Positions 46,940-57,269 of a stretch of DNA of 64,000 nucleotides are shown here, piece by piece. The stretch is from Castanea sativa. Taxonomy: Eukaryota; Streptophyta; Magnoliopsida; Fagales; Fagaceae. The position numbers and the translations under genes are program-made. The notes beneath the pieces were generated by a model, which worked only from the letters and a program-made list of their open reading frames with translations, had not been told where the DNA came from and did not search any database. Location of the stretch: the NCBI RefSeq assembly GCF_040712315.1, contig NC_134018.1, positions 4,611,501 through 4,675,500 on the forward strand, written 5' to 3'. How positions within the stretch are numbered: position 1 is the stretch's first letter; each line of letters begins with the position of its first letter.

Positions 46940-47425
46940 CAATGGTGTTATAGTTGAGATCCTAATGTGGATTAGTATGATTGACTGAGGAGGGTGGTAG
47001 TGTTTGAATGCTTCGATGAGTTTGGTTTCAAAAGCTGCATAAAGTTGTGGTCATTTTGGGTTGTATATTTCAGTACATGGATCAAATTTTTTGCTCTGCT
47101 ACAATATTTGATGCAGTACAAGATTTGTAAACTTGTCTGCTTGAAATCACCACCAAGTTAGAGAAAAATTTCAATTCAATATTATCTATAATCAAATTCA
47201 CCATGCCAAAATGATTTTAAATTTTTTTTTTTGGAGCCTTTTGATGTAGGACCTCCAAAGCAAGAATCAAGAACGAAAGAAACAAAACAATCAATTAGAC
47301 ATAATTCAGAAATAAAATCAGAATTCAAAACAAATCAAATTCAAATCAAATAAAACCTATTATCAATCCTCCATCATCAAGGGGCCTAGTGTTTGCACCA
47401 ACTACACTTGCTTTTTTGGCAAACT
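46940..47425. other. No feature seen
   Basis: No gene in this stretch; AT-rich, with 'aatcaa'-rich DNA near 47280-47355. Confidence 0.5.
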
Positions 47426-48440
47426 GTATTGGTGTTATTGTGACTATCCTTTGTGATTGTGGGACAAGGCATCTGGATATGTTTTACAATGCCAAATATC
47501 TGTCTTAGCATAGATTGATACCTAAGGCAATTGGATGGGAGTTTTTGCACATCAAATGAGTTAGTGTGGGTGTGTGACCCAGAGTTTTGTCTTTGATGTT
47601 TCTCTCCACTATGGTACTAAGTTCAAACAGCCCTATGCAACTATATTTCTCCAGCAGAGTTCCATCAGAAGGTGCCTTTTGAATTTATGAGGATAACAAT
47701 GAACTGAAGCAGTAAAAGTAGAGAAGGATTAAGCACAACAATATTTATCTCATTCAAAGGGAAGGTGTTAACTGCCATTCTACCCTTTAGAAGATCAATT
47801 GTGGAGCAATAAGCTATCTAATGATTTTTCAACCCAAATTCACATGAATGATTAAAATTTAAGACTTTTTTGCAAAAAGAAAAATGTTTGTCAACAAGAA
47901 ATTATATATATTCTGGAACAAGAAAAGTCTTTTTTTCCCTCAACAAGCCACTATACATAGCCAGTTACTAAGACCATGAACTACTTAGTTTGCATTCCTT
48001 TTATTCAAACAAAAGAACAATTATCAAACTCCTTTGCCAATAACAACCTATCCTCCAGTTCTTATAGCATCAATACATACCTTAAGGGTCTACCATAATG
48101 ATAACTTCCCAATGACAGGTTAAAACTGCCATAAAGCTCTGTCATCATTCAGATGCATCACAATTAAACTTCAAGAGGCCTTTCAGAGGCTTCATTCACT
48201 GCTTGGATTTCATCACTAGAAGCATTCCTCTTCGATGATGCAGAAGCATGCTCTTCAAAACTCTCATGAAGCTTTAAATTCTGCAAATTTCCCAAAAGCA
48301 CTTCACCAGTTTCTGCGAACCTGTGTGATTGAGAAATACGATTAGCTGATCTCATAGAGAATTCTCCTTTATCACTTAAGATGCATACCAGTTTACTAGG
48401 CCTGCTTCTTAGTATTAATGGGGATTTCATAATGTCATTA
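47426..48440. repeat. Segmental repeat unit 4, next to the intact pseudokinase
   Basis: Plus strand: 'attgtgactatcctttgtga' and 'tatctgtcttagcatagatt' are worn copies of the synthase end ('IVTILCD', 'YLSQHG'). The 3' flank follows with 'gcagagttccatcagaagg'. At 48164-48430 the minus strand keeps an 88-residue frame ('SANRISQSHRFAETGE', 'GNLQNLKLHESFEEHASAS'). Confidence 0.8.
48164..48430 (-). CDS. Conserved acidic tail frame, unknown (possible 3' exon)
   Basis: An open frame of 88 codons, hydrophilic and rich in Ser and Glu. I do not know the family. Paralogous versions at 41594-41797 and about 39054-39245 support that it was coding. It starts 46 bases downstream of the pseudokinase stop on the same strand, so it may be a separate 3' exon of that transcript. 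No clear splice acceptor was proven. Confidence 0.35.
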   Translation of the reverse strand: MKSPLILRSRPSKLVCILSDKGEFSMRSANRISQSHRFAETGEVLLGNLQNLKLHESFEEHASASSKRNASSDEIQAVNEASERPLEV

Positions 48441-48475
48441 AATGGCTCTCCATCAAATTAGCTTTATTAACTATT

Positions 48476-49585
48476 CTAAATTTTGAAAATCAAGTAAATT
48501 TTGTTTGTTGTCATGCCTAAAACATTTGGATATGCAATAATGTGAATCTGTTTATCTATAACATGTGATTGGATGAAATCAAGTGAGTAAATAATTAGTG
48601 ATGGAACGAACCTCTCAATCTGCCTGAGTTGTTTGGTGACATCCACCATAGTTGGCCTTCTTTGTGGATCTTCCACTGTACATGTTAAGGCAAGGTCCAC
48701 CACAGCTTGTAATTGATGCTCTAAACTAACACCTCCTTCTCCATCTTCAGCCAAGATTGCGGGATCCACAATCTCGTTTATGCAACTCCCTTGAGCACGG
48801 TTATGTATGTCTTTTCCAGTTAAAAGATGTAGAAGAAGCTGACCGAAGCAATATACATCAAATTTCTCTGTTACTTTTCTTGATGCTTTAAACTCTGGAG
48901 CGTTGACATAAAAGGCCCTATGCGCTTCCACGTCAGTTTCACCTTCGGGAATTGATACAGAATAATAAAAGTTGGACAATTTGGGAACATCATGTTCATC
49001 TAATAAGATACTGCGCATATGTATAGACATGTGGATGACAGGTCTTGGGAAGGCAGTATGGAGATAAGAAAGAGCATGAGCAATCTGCCTTGCAATCTTT
49101 AATCTTCTCTCCCACCCCATCGGCTGATGTTGTAGTTCAGTAACACGGGTGACATAAATTCGATCTGCAAGGAAACCATTGGCGGGAAATTCAAACACAA
49201 AAATGGGAGATGGAGTGTGTAGACAACAGCCTATGGGCTTTAATACATTGCTGTGACCACTCATTTGTGCAGAAATCACTAAATCGTTGATGGCTAAATT
49301 GGCCAAACCATCTAAACGCTTAATGAGAACAATTCTTCCTTCAAGAGAACCCTTGTACCAAATAGAGAACCCTATTACCAGCTGTTCAGAAGAAGAAAAG
49401 TTGTTGGTTGCTAGGAGGAGCTGTTGAGGGGAGAAGGTACGGATGGGAATAGGCTTGGCATTGCAACACACAATCAGCCTCTCAAGTAACAGGCTTCCAT
49501 TCTCATAAAACGCTCTCTCTCTTTCCTCTCTTTCCTCTATTCTTTTAATAAAGAAATGATATAGCATGAACCAACTCCAGCGCAT
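48476..49585 (-). CDS. ZRK/ZED1-like receptor-like pseudokinase
   Basis: A single intact frame of 369 residues with no signal peptide or membrane helix. It opens with the family pattern 'AFYENGSLLLERLI' then 'KPIPIRTFSPQQLLLATNNF'. Kinase landmarks: a degraded glycine loop ('VIGFSIWYKG', 70-79), the ATP-site Lys kept ('IVLIK', Lys89), the catalytic loop changed to 'HMSIHMRS' (185-192, no HRD), 'LSNF' at 203-206 instead of DFG, 'APE' kept (229-231) and the end block 'DPQRRPTMVDVTKQLRQIER'. Without HRD and DFG aspartates it should not phosphorylate. Known members of this family (ZED1, RKS1) act as partners of the immune receptor ZAR1; the same role here is inference. The last ~45 residues are unlike the family and may be read-through of an intron. 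Confidence 0.88.
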   Translation of the reverse strand: MRWSWFMLYHFFIKRIEEREERERAFYENGSLLLERLIVCCNAKPIPIRTFSPQQLLLATNNFSSSEQLVIGFSIWYKGSLEGRIVLIKRLDGLANLAINDLVISAQMSGHSNVLKPIGCCLHTPSPIFVFEFPANGFLADRIYVTRVTELQHQPMGWERRLKIARQIAHALSYLHTAFPRPVIHMSIHMRSILLDEHDVPKLSNFYYSVSIPEGETDVEAHRAFYVNAPEFKASRKVTEKFDVYCFGQLLLHLLTGKDIHNRAQGSCINEIVDPAILAEDGEGGVSLEHQLQAVVDLALTCTVEDPQRRPTMVDVTKQLRQIERFVPSLIIYSLDFIQSHVIDKQIHIIAYPNVLGMTTNKIYLIFKI

Positions 49586-49719
49586 GATAGCTTGAATGTG
49601 GAACGTCCTTCCTTGAAGCTGAATGACATGAAAACGCTCTTTGCTTTCTTTTATTAAAGAAATGATCGGTGAACCAACTCCAGCGCATAATAGCTTGAAT
49701 GTGGAACGTCCTTCCTTGC
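49548..49719. repeat. Direct duplication across the pseudokinase start
   Basis: A block of about 65 bp ('aaagaaatgat', 'gaaccaactccagcgcat', 'tagcttgaatgtggaacgtc', 'cttccttg') is present at 49548-49616 and 49655-49719. The first copy contains the start codon (49583-49585), and the second copy repeats it upstream (about 49692), so the transcript may carry an upstream ATG. Confidence 0.88.
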
Positions 49720-49794
49720 TCTCTTTTGTTTGTGCTCTTCTGCTAGCGAGGGATGGAGGCTCAGCTGAATGACAATGACAATGAGGGCATTTTT

Positions 49795-50175
49795 GGGTCC
49801 GTTTGGATAGAACTTATTGCTGAAAATTGAAAACTAAAAACACTGTAGTAAAATAATTTTTAAATGTATAAATAGTATTGTGGGATCCATTTTGAATAAA
49901 AAAATAACTGAAATTAAAATTTGTGGGTCCGTGAATAGTACACGAACGCACTGTTTACGGCAAAAAGCAGCTGAAAAGTCAGATATATACGGCTACTGTT
50001 CATGAACAGTAGCCGTTTGTCCCTGAAAAGCGTGCTGCTGCAGGAAAAAAAAAAAGAAAAAAAAAGAGGAGAAACGCTAACAGTCAACAAGTGCGGCTGG
50101 GGAAAAAAAAAAAAAAAAAAGAGCAAAACGCGTCTGGACTAAACGCAGACGCGGAAACGCTCAATCCAAACACTC
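49795..50175. mobile_element. MITE upstream of the pseudokinase
   Basis: The left end 'gtccgtttggataga' pairs with the right end (reverse complement 'gagtgtttggattga'). The inside holds palindromic and A-rich tracts and no coding capacity. It contains the perfect 28-bp palindrome at 49989-50016 (arms ACGGCTACTGTTCA). No target duplication could be fixed. It lies about 210 bp upstream of the pseudokinase ATG. Confidence 0.75.
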
Positions 50176-50463
50176 ACTTTATTGTAAATTCATTTCATTT
50201 CAGGAGGTTTCATCGAAAGTAAAGTGCAAGCGCAGCTGAATTCCTCTATTTGCTTTTTTCGGAATTTCAAAAGGAAAGTAGACTTGGGTGGGCCCCACCG
50301 CTTCACATTACTCGTTGATTTTGTCATCCACATTCCACACATCTCTCACCTTTTTTATTTTATAAAGTGCAAGTGCAGCTGAATTCCCCTATTTGCTTCT
50401 TTCTTTCTTTTTTCTTTTTTTTTGAATTTCAAAAGGAAAGTGCAGCTCTTGCTTTTCATATTA
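50176..50463. repeat. Two-copy direct repeat, ~145 bp apart
   Basis: 'aaagtgcaag.gcagctgaattcc.ctatttgctt' followed by 'gaatttcaaaaggaaagt' occurs at 50220-50280 and 50365-50445. No gene. Confidence 0.75.
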
Positions 50464-51311
50464 GGGAAAATTATTAAATAGTCTGAGATATTATAAATAT
50501 GTATTTTTCTATCTCACATAAATTGTAGGTTTTACTATAAATTTAATTAGTAGAACTCACAGTTATGTGAGAAGAAGAAGTACACATTTATGGTACTCCG
50601 AAAATACCCAATAATTAATAGACGTGACAAAACGGGCGGATCGGGTTGAGTTCAGGTCCGGTTGACCCGTATTTTTCAAACGAGCTTTGTTTTTTTTTTT
50701 TTCAATTACAAAAACAAATCAATGACAACTTGTTTAAAGAGAATAAATAAAATCAATGACAACCTATTTAGAAAGAATGAATAAAATCAATTAAACAAAT
50801 TAAAAAAATTCTGACAGTTTTGAGCATAACAAAAATTCTTTATAGTCATAAATTCATGATGGAAAAAGTTTTCAATATTAATAACTCACCATCAAAATGC
50901 ATGTAATTACAAGTTTACATTTCCAAAAGGAAATAGATCTTAAAGAGTACTAAAAAGTATATATTTTAAGTTTACATCACTAATAATATCATTTCCACAA
51001 AAGTAGAGGTGCAAGAGTCTTCTATAAAAGACTAAACCTGTGAAAGGCTGAAAGATCTTACCTCTCAGTAGTTTGTGTCTTTCAGCCTTTGTGGACTACA
51101 GCTACTACAAGTTCTTTTTTTTTTTTTTTTTTAAGAATTAACTACAAGCTCTTAAGTCTAGCCATTTACTATGTTAATAAATGGTGAGTAGGTTTGGGTC
51201 AAGTATCAATTTTGCTTCGGGTCAAAAAAATTAGGTTTGGGTCAAGTATTTTTTGGGTCGGGTCAGGTCAAAAAAATTTGACCTGTTTTGCCATGTCTAA
51301 TAATTATCCCC
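50464..51311. mobile_element. Palindromic MITE, copy 3, split by a hAT element
   Basis: The left end (50464 on: 'gggaaaattattaaata') and the right end (up to 51311, reverse complement 'ggggataattattgggta') are inverted copies, as in 42075-42230. The right end is separated from the rest by the hAT element at 50619-51299. Confidence 0.8.
50619..51299. mobile_element. hAT-type MITE (681 bp), nested, TSD ATAATTAA/T
   Basis: Ends: TAGACGTGACAAAAC on the left and TAGACATGGCAAAAC read from the right. The 8-bp duplications ATAATTAA (50611-50618) and ATAATTAT (51300-51307) agree at 7 of 8. Subterminal 'cgggt' and 'gggtcgggtcaggtc' motifs are typical. No coding capacity. Confidence 0.9.
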
Positions 51312-52576
51312 TTTTGGCCGCTTTTATGTTTGGATTTATAATTTTAACTAAATAAATATGGACAAAATTTAGCTACAAAATTTGTTGTACTCTTATGCTA
51401 TAACTACCAATATCTTTTTATTGGATGTGAATTTTGATAAATCTACAACTGGATTACTTCTTCTTCTTATATACTCCATGCTTGCAAATTTTCTAGAAAA
51501 TTAAAGATCAATAGCTATGTCATTAGTAAATTGTTTATATTGCAACTTTTTATAATTTAAAATTATGCATAAATTATAAGCTTTTAGATCATTTAGTAAA
51601 TAATATTCTATTGATACGAAATTTGACATGTTTATTAAGAACGTAAAAAACATGCAATTCAACGGTTAGATTTTCAAAATTTGTAGTAATATTTATTTTA
51701 TTGAGTAAAATTGTAGCCTAAAGCTACAACCAGTTTTGTAACTAAACTTTGTCCAATAAATATATATTAGATATGAACTCGATCTACTCTAAGAGCCATC
51801 ATACTTATTTTCACCAAGTTTTATCTCTTTAAGAGCATCTTTAATAGGCTAGCCAAAGTCATTTTTTGGAATGCACACCAAAAAAATCAGCTCTAACAGT
51901 CTCTTTACAATACAAACTTTTCCAAATATTTTTTTAGAGTTGCTACCGTAGCTCTTTTGAAGAAGAGAGTACTCTAGCAATTACTATAGCAACTCTAAAC
52001 ATTTTTCTCACTTAAAATAATCTACACTCGAATAAATTTGAATAACAAAATTTAGCACAGTAAATTTAAATTTTAGCATTTATTTCAACATCAACTGCTA
52101 CAAAGACACCAAAACACAATCAAAACAAAATGCAAATGCAATCGGATCACAAAACACAATCTTTCTCATAAAACTAATGAAATTAGAACAAATATTAAAA
52201 TAAAATAAAAATTTGACCCATCTAGGCTGCATGAGGTTGGCAAGAGGATGAGGACAAGTGGCGGAGTCGGAGTAGGCGATAGAGGATGAAGACTATTTCT
52301 CTCTCCCTTGGTGAAGCACAGTGGTGATCACCCCTTTGTGTGATGAGAAGATGAATGACATGTTTTAGTGTTTTTAGTATGTGTTTGGCAAAAATTATTT
52401 TTACTAACTTATTTTACTATTCATCTTCTTTTTGCTACAATTCATGGGCTTCACTACATTTTTTGGTACAATTTTTGGGTCCTACTGTACTATTTCAGCT
52501 AACTTTTACCTTTATTTGCAGTACTTTCAGTAAAAGGTTTTCAATTTTAGCGAAATAAGCGGATCGTAAATAGATC
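51312..52576. other. Gene-free DNA with likely old MITEs
   Basis: No gene. 51830-52030 ('gagcatctttaataggctag' and an inverted 'agttgctaccgtagct' / 'aattactatagcaact' pair) and 52370-52570 look like decayed inverted-repeat elements, but I could not fix ends or target duplications. Confidence 0.45.
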
Positions 52577-52980
52577 TTTAGTCCAAAAGAAAGAGAGAAA
52601 TAGCTAGAGATAGAGGTAGACGAAAAGGTAGAAAATTAAAAGCAAAAATGAAGATAAAGAGGAGAAGTGGGGATACGTGTGAGGAGGAAAATAAGAGAAA
52701 AAAGAAAAGAAAAGAAGAAAGGTATGAGAGATAAGGAAAAATAAAATAAAATTGAGAAATGCTATTACAACATTTTCAAAAAACTTAAATAGCAAGTATA
52801 TTTTAAAAAGTAGGTAGACAAAGTTTTATGTCTTTCACAATGAATGCATCATTGCTTTCCGTATAGATGCTACATGATTTTTTTTTTTTTTTTTTGAGAA
52901 AGAAATGCTACGCAAATAGTTCCATACAATTGGGAACTGTTTGTAGACATGAACTTCTTCTTCTTCTTCTTCTTCTTCCT

Positions 52981-53025
<45 letters not shown>

Positions 53026-53472
53026 CAGTTTTACATAGGTACATGTACTTACCAACAAACCCTTAAAAAAATAGTTGCAACTATCCTAAATTTTTTTTAA
53101 GCCAAATAAAATTAAACATTGGTCCATAATTTGGTCCCTTAACAATATATAAGGGGCTTTCAAACAAAAAGAAGAAGCCCAATTTTTATTATCAAACTAA
53201 AATCTAGGAAATAATAATAATTATAATAACAACAAGCCCAATAAATTAAAATCTCCAATAGATTTTAGATCTTAAATTAAAAAAATAAAAAATAAAAAAA
53301 CCCCAAGATCCATCCTCCCTCCTCATTCAAGTTTTTTTTTTTTTTTTTTGAGATAAAGATTGAATCCTCATTCAGATTTTTAAATCAACAAAAACTAATT
53401 GAATTCAATCTTTGCTTATACCAAAAACTGATTGGTGTATTGATCTAATAATAAAAAGTAAAAATCACATAA
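52577..53472. repeat. Direct repeat, copy 2 (first at 26671)
   Basis: Same order of blocks as 26671-27775, lacking about 250 bp in the first third. The Tat LTR begins two bases after its end, where the first copy continues with other sequence, so the Tat element inserted into this repeat. Contains (TTC)n followed by about 45 T (52950-53025). Confidence 0.85.
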
Positions 53473-53474
53473 AC

Positions 53475-54547
53475 TTGTAAGTACACAATTGTACCCGGAC
53501 CCAAAAACAAGTATTGGGCTCAGGCTCAATGAGCCTTATACAATAAAATTTGTAGAGAATGAGTTTGAAATCTAGATTCGGGATGTTGAAAGTTTGGTTA
53601 ATAGGCTAGAATGCCGCAAATTGTGCAAATGATGAACGAATATGACAAAGAGACCTCATCGGACGTAAGCCGAGGACGAGTTGTATAAATACTCTCTTTC
53701 TATCCCAAAGTTTACAATTCTTAGTTCATTTTTTTTTTAGCAGAAAGTACAGACCTTACTCTCTTTTTTCTCTCGTTTCCTTATATACTTCTTCTCTACT
53801 GATTCATCCACGTGTCACACAAATCTTCCCCTTAGATACTTGTCTCATCCACCACCTTCTTGAAGTCTTTAAACAATAGCAAGAAAGCTGAACTGTACTG
53901 TTCAGAGGTCATTTTTCTATTAATGCGGCCAGGGAGGTAGATGCAGGGTCTTTAATGTGGTGGTAGCAGCTTTTTCCTCAGATATTTCTCACACATCCTT
54001 GCTTCTAAAGGGTGTTTGGATCACCCTCTTACCCATCAGTTTTTCCAAAATCTTGCCTCTAACCCCTTTAGCAACTCCTCGGACCTCTGCAGCGTAGACT
54101 GACTTGTGGGCCTAAAGGCCCCTTGATAAAAATAAACTGGTACCAATGGATCAGGCCCAAAACCCAAACGTTTATTCAATAGCCTTTACCCCCCACAATA
54201 GCTCCTCAAAACTTTATTTGGCTCCTCCATCCGAGGAGAAAAACAGAGTTTTGATCCGACCAGAGTACCTCTCGCATGCTTTATAAACCGCCACGTGTGT
54301 ACGGGTCCTTTCGTTCCCTGAAAACGCCTCTGACGCTTTGAAAACCGGAACGCACACATTTATGACCACAAGTTACATCATGTTCCCCACGTTCAACGGT
54401 GGGATGCGCATCCAACGGCCCAGATTAGCTCTAAAAATTTGAGCGGGACAATTTTAATTTCGAGGCCGCCTCCCGCACGTCAAAACGCCTAGAAACCCGC
54501 ACCCTCATTCACTTCTTCAGAAATCAATCGTATCTAAGTGTCAATCA
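53475..54547 (-). repeat. 3' LTR of the Tat element (about 1,073 bp, ends inferred)
   Basis: The plus strand starts TGTAAGTACA and ends GTCAATCA, so on the element strand the LTR runs TGATTGAC to TGTACTTACA. The 5' LTR is outside the window, so the ends rest on the TG/CA rule, the adjacent purine tract and the left junction with the 52.6-kb repeat. A TATA-like 'tttataaa' (54280-54287) could serve the element strand; 'TATAAATA' (53684-53691) faces the other way. Confidence 0.7.
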
Positions 54548-54564
54548 TTACCTTTTCTCTCCAG
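54548..54564 (-). promoter_or_regulatory. Polypurine tract of the Tat element
   Basis: On the minus strand 'ctggagagaaaaggtaa' directly precedes the LTR's TG. Confidence 0.65.
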
Positions 54565-54695
54565 AAGCTCATGAAGAATTGCATTACCAAATCTCGTAAG
54601 TTCTTACTTTCTTTACTCATTCCTTCTCGGCTTCTATCCTCGGCTCCCATCTAAACCTCTTTTCTTCTTCAAACTCTCATTTTTGCTTCTCCTAG

Positions 54696-57269
54696 ATGGG
54701 TAGGTTTAAGTGCCTGGTTGATACCAACGTTGGTATGGAAGATTTTAGGGCCAAATACTAGATTCCTGATGACGTAGGTCTAAGGTATTGCCCAGTATAA
54801 GCCGTATGCAACGCTAGAAGAGAGAGAGAAGTCATCATTCCCATTATTGCCTTCATAGAAGGTGGGATGACTGTCCCCATGAGAAACGTGACCAGTGAAT
54901 ACCTTCGCAACCATAGGTTATGCCCAGACTAATGCGCACCAAACGTGTTTAGGGTCTTAGGTAGTGTCGACGCTCTGAACGAGCAAATGGGCCTAAACCT
55001 CACTTGGCACGACGTTGCCTTTATGTACGAGTGCCACAAACTTAAAAATGTAGGATATTACATTAAATCGAGGTCTAGCATAGTTAGGCTGATCTCCTAT
55101 CTACCTAAATCCAACAAAGGCATGAAGGACGACTACCTCATCGCCTCAAGAAACTGGTATGACGGTCCTTACTGCCCAGTCAAATGGGGAGAACCAGGTG
55201 TGACTCCTTAGGAGTTAGATTTACTAACCCATGGTTCAATCATGCTGCCTTTACCACTTTTTAATTTTTATTGCACATTGTTCCTTTTTGTCTTGATGTT
55301 TATCACTAGTCTGACCATGTTCTTCTTCTCGGATGTTTTTCCTCATAGATAAACAACACGTATGCCCACGTCTCAGCTTTGCAACGTTGCCGACCTGAAT
55401 CGTGTCCTTCGCTCTGAAGTCTTTGTGAGTGAAGATTTACAAGTGAGAGCTACACACCTAATATTAGGATACGATCCTATATCAGTGGACTTCCAAAAAA
55501 TTGAAAACGCAATCATCGCGGGCGATAAGCAATGTAGAAGGATAGACGTGGCAAGACCAAGCTTCCTTTCCAACCGCGAACTTCCCGACGATCCCACCAC
55601 CATTCTATACACACGCCCCATTAAAGCGATTCCCCTTTCGGCGCACTCCCAGACAACCACCGTCCGAGAAGAGCAAGCATCCTCGCTACACTCGCTGGAC
55701 GAGGAGATAGATCAATTCCAACTCGAGGACGTTGAAAGGCCTCGAGAAAATTCATTTGTCATTCTATCGGACGAGGAACACGAGCTCGCCGAGACTTCGG
55801 GGATACAAGGTCTGGTGATTGCCCAGCCTGACTCCAGCTTCGAAGAAGAAAAAGAGATGGACGCCTTAAAGCAACTGATGCACAAGAGGGGCACGAGGGT
55901 CTCTCAAAAGGGAACAGGTGGGTCACAAGTTCCCCCGTCCCTGCCCCTACCCCCTCCTCCCTCCGACCCTAAGCCTCCCGTTGCGGAGCCTAAGAAGAAG
56001 AGGAAGAGTGAGGCCAAGGATACAGATGCAGAGAGGCAGAAGAAGCTGAAACAACAACAACAAAAATCTAGCAAGGGAAAGGGACGCGCCTCCTCAGTGG
56101 AAACTGGGGAGAACAGGGACCTTGCCGAGGTACGACATGCACCGGCTAACTGGTCTCCCGAGCTCAAACTGGACGGGGCACCAATCTCCTCCCAGTCTAG
56201 TATCAGGGCGTTCCAGCAAGGCCATGCCCTCCACCTGGCCGACGCCTTGGAACATCCCCTTCTTTTGCCCAAGGATATGGACGCTCTGGACAAAATGAAC
56301 CAGCCGCATCTGTTCCTTTCACTAAAAAGGGACTTGGCCCTGGTAAGTATTTGAGTCTTATCCTTACCTTATTTTTTTTTTTACACCTTATCGTAAGAAA
56401 TATTTTTATGTACTTGAGACTTGTGTCACTAATAGTGCATTCATTTTGATATTTCACCACAGGCCATCTAGGAAGTCTTTGCCGCCGAGAAGTGGGTGGA
56501 GGATTCTCGGAAGAAGGCTGCACTTAAACTGGAGATTAGGCAGGAGACCGAGAAGTCCTTAGGCCAGGCTCTCACGCAGAATGAGAAGCTAACCACACAG
56601 CTGGCGGAGCTAAAAAGGGAAAGGGATGATGCCGAGGCCAGCCTGAAGACAATAAGGACCCAGGTGGATGGGCAACGCAATCTTCTTCGTCAAAAGGATG
56701 AAGAGTTATCCAAAGCTTAACAGGAACACTCCGACTTGAAGAAGGAGCTTGCTAGGATGAAGAACGAGGCTCGTACCTTCAAGGAGTCCATGGAGGCCGC
56801 AAAGAAGGCCGCTTACAAAAGAGGGGTAGTGGCGACAGAAAACCAGCTAACTGAGGAGTTCGCCGGGCTGTGCCGAGAGTATTGCCAGCAAGTTTGGGAG
56901 GAAGCCTTAAATGTGGCAGGGATTCCCTCAACTTCTGAGCTGAGGAAACCTGAAAACATTTGGCTTCCCCTAGACATCTAGGAGATAGACGAACTTCCTC
57001 TTGTCACTCCTGCCTCTGAGACAGCACCTTCCATGCTTCCTCCCATGATCCCACAGCCCATTCCTACTCCTACAGAACCTACAAGTTCCAATAAAGAGAA
57101 GGAACAGGGTGAAGGTGCCGAGAAGGCTACGAACCAAAGCGCCGAGCCTAATGTCCCTCTACCTGTGGTGATAGACAAGGGAAAACAAACACAGTCCTCA
57201 TTTGAAATAGAGCTGAAACGCACAGAGGCTGCCAATACTTCGGAGCAGAACCCCCCTTCAAAAGCTTAA
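54696..57269 (+). pseudogene. Antisense spliced coiled-coil gene of the Tat element
   Basis: Plus-strand gene between the LTR and the integrase. Exon A runs 54696-55197, exon B 55349-56342, exon C 56463-57269. The intron 56343-56462 has a GTAAGT donor and CACAG acceptor and keeps the frame; the first intron (GTGTGA to CATAG) is plausible but does not join the frames exactly. A non-coding exon ending at a GTAAGT (54595) may precede the ATG. Exon A ('LNEQMGLNLTWHDVAFMYEC') resembles the plant 'putative transposon protein' domain; exon B is acidic, then has a Pro run and a basic Lys/Gln stretch; exon C is a long coiled coil ('LTTQLAELKRERDDAEASLK'). No integrase or polymerase motif. In-frame stops at 54759, 54798, 54930, 56469, 56718 and 56979 fit mainly Gln codons. 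Function unknown. Confidence 0.8.

Noticed and set aside
52835..53100. Frames made of Lys/Glu or Phe/Leu runs
   Set aside because: They are translations of the (TTC)n and poly-T tract.
56203..56523. Minus-strand frames overlapping the antisense gene
   Set aside because: They are shadow frames of the plus-strand coiled-coil gene and cross its intron without motifs.
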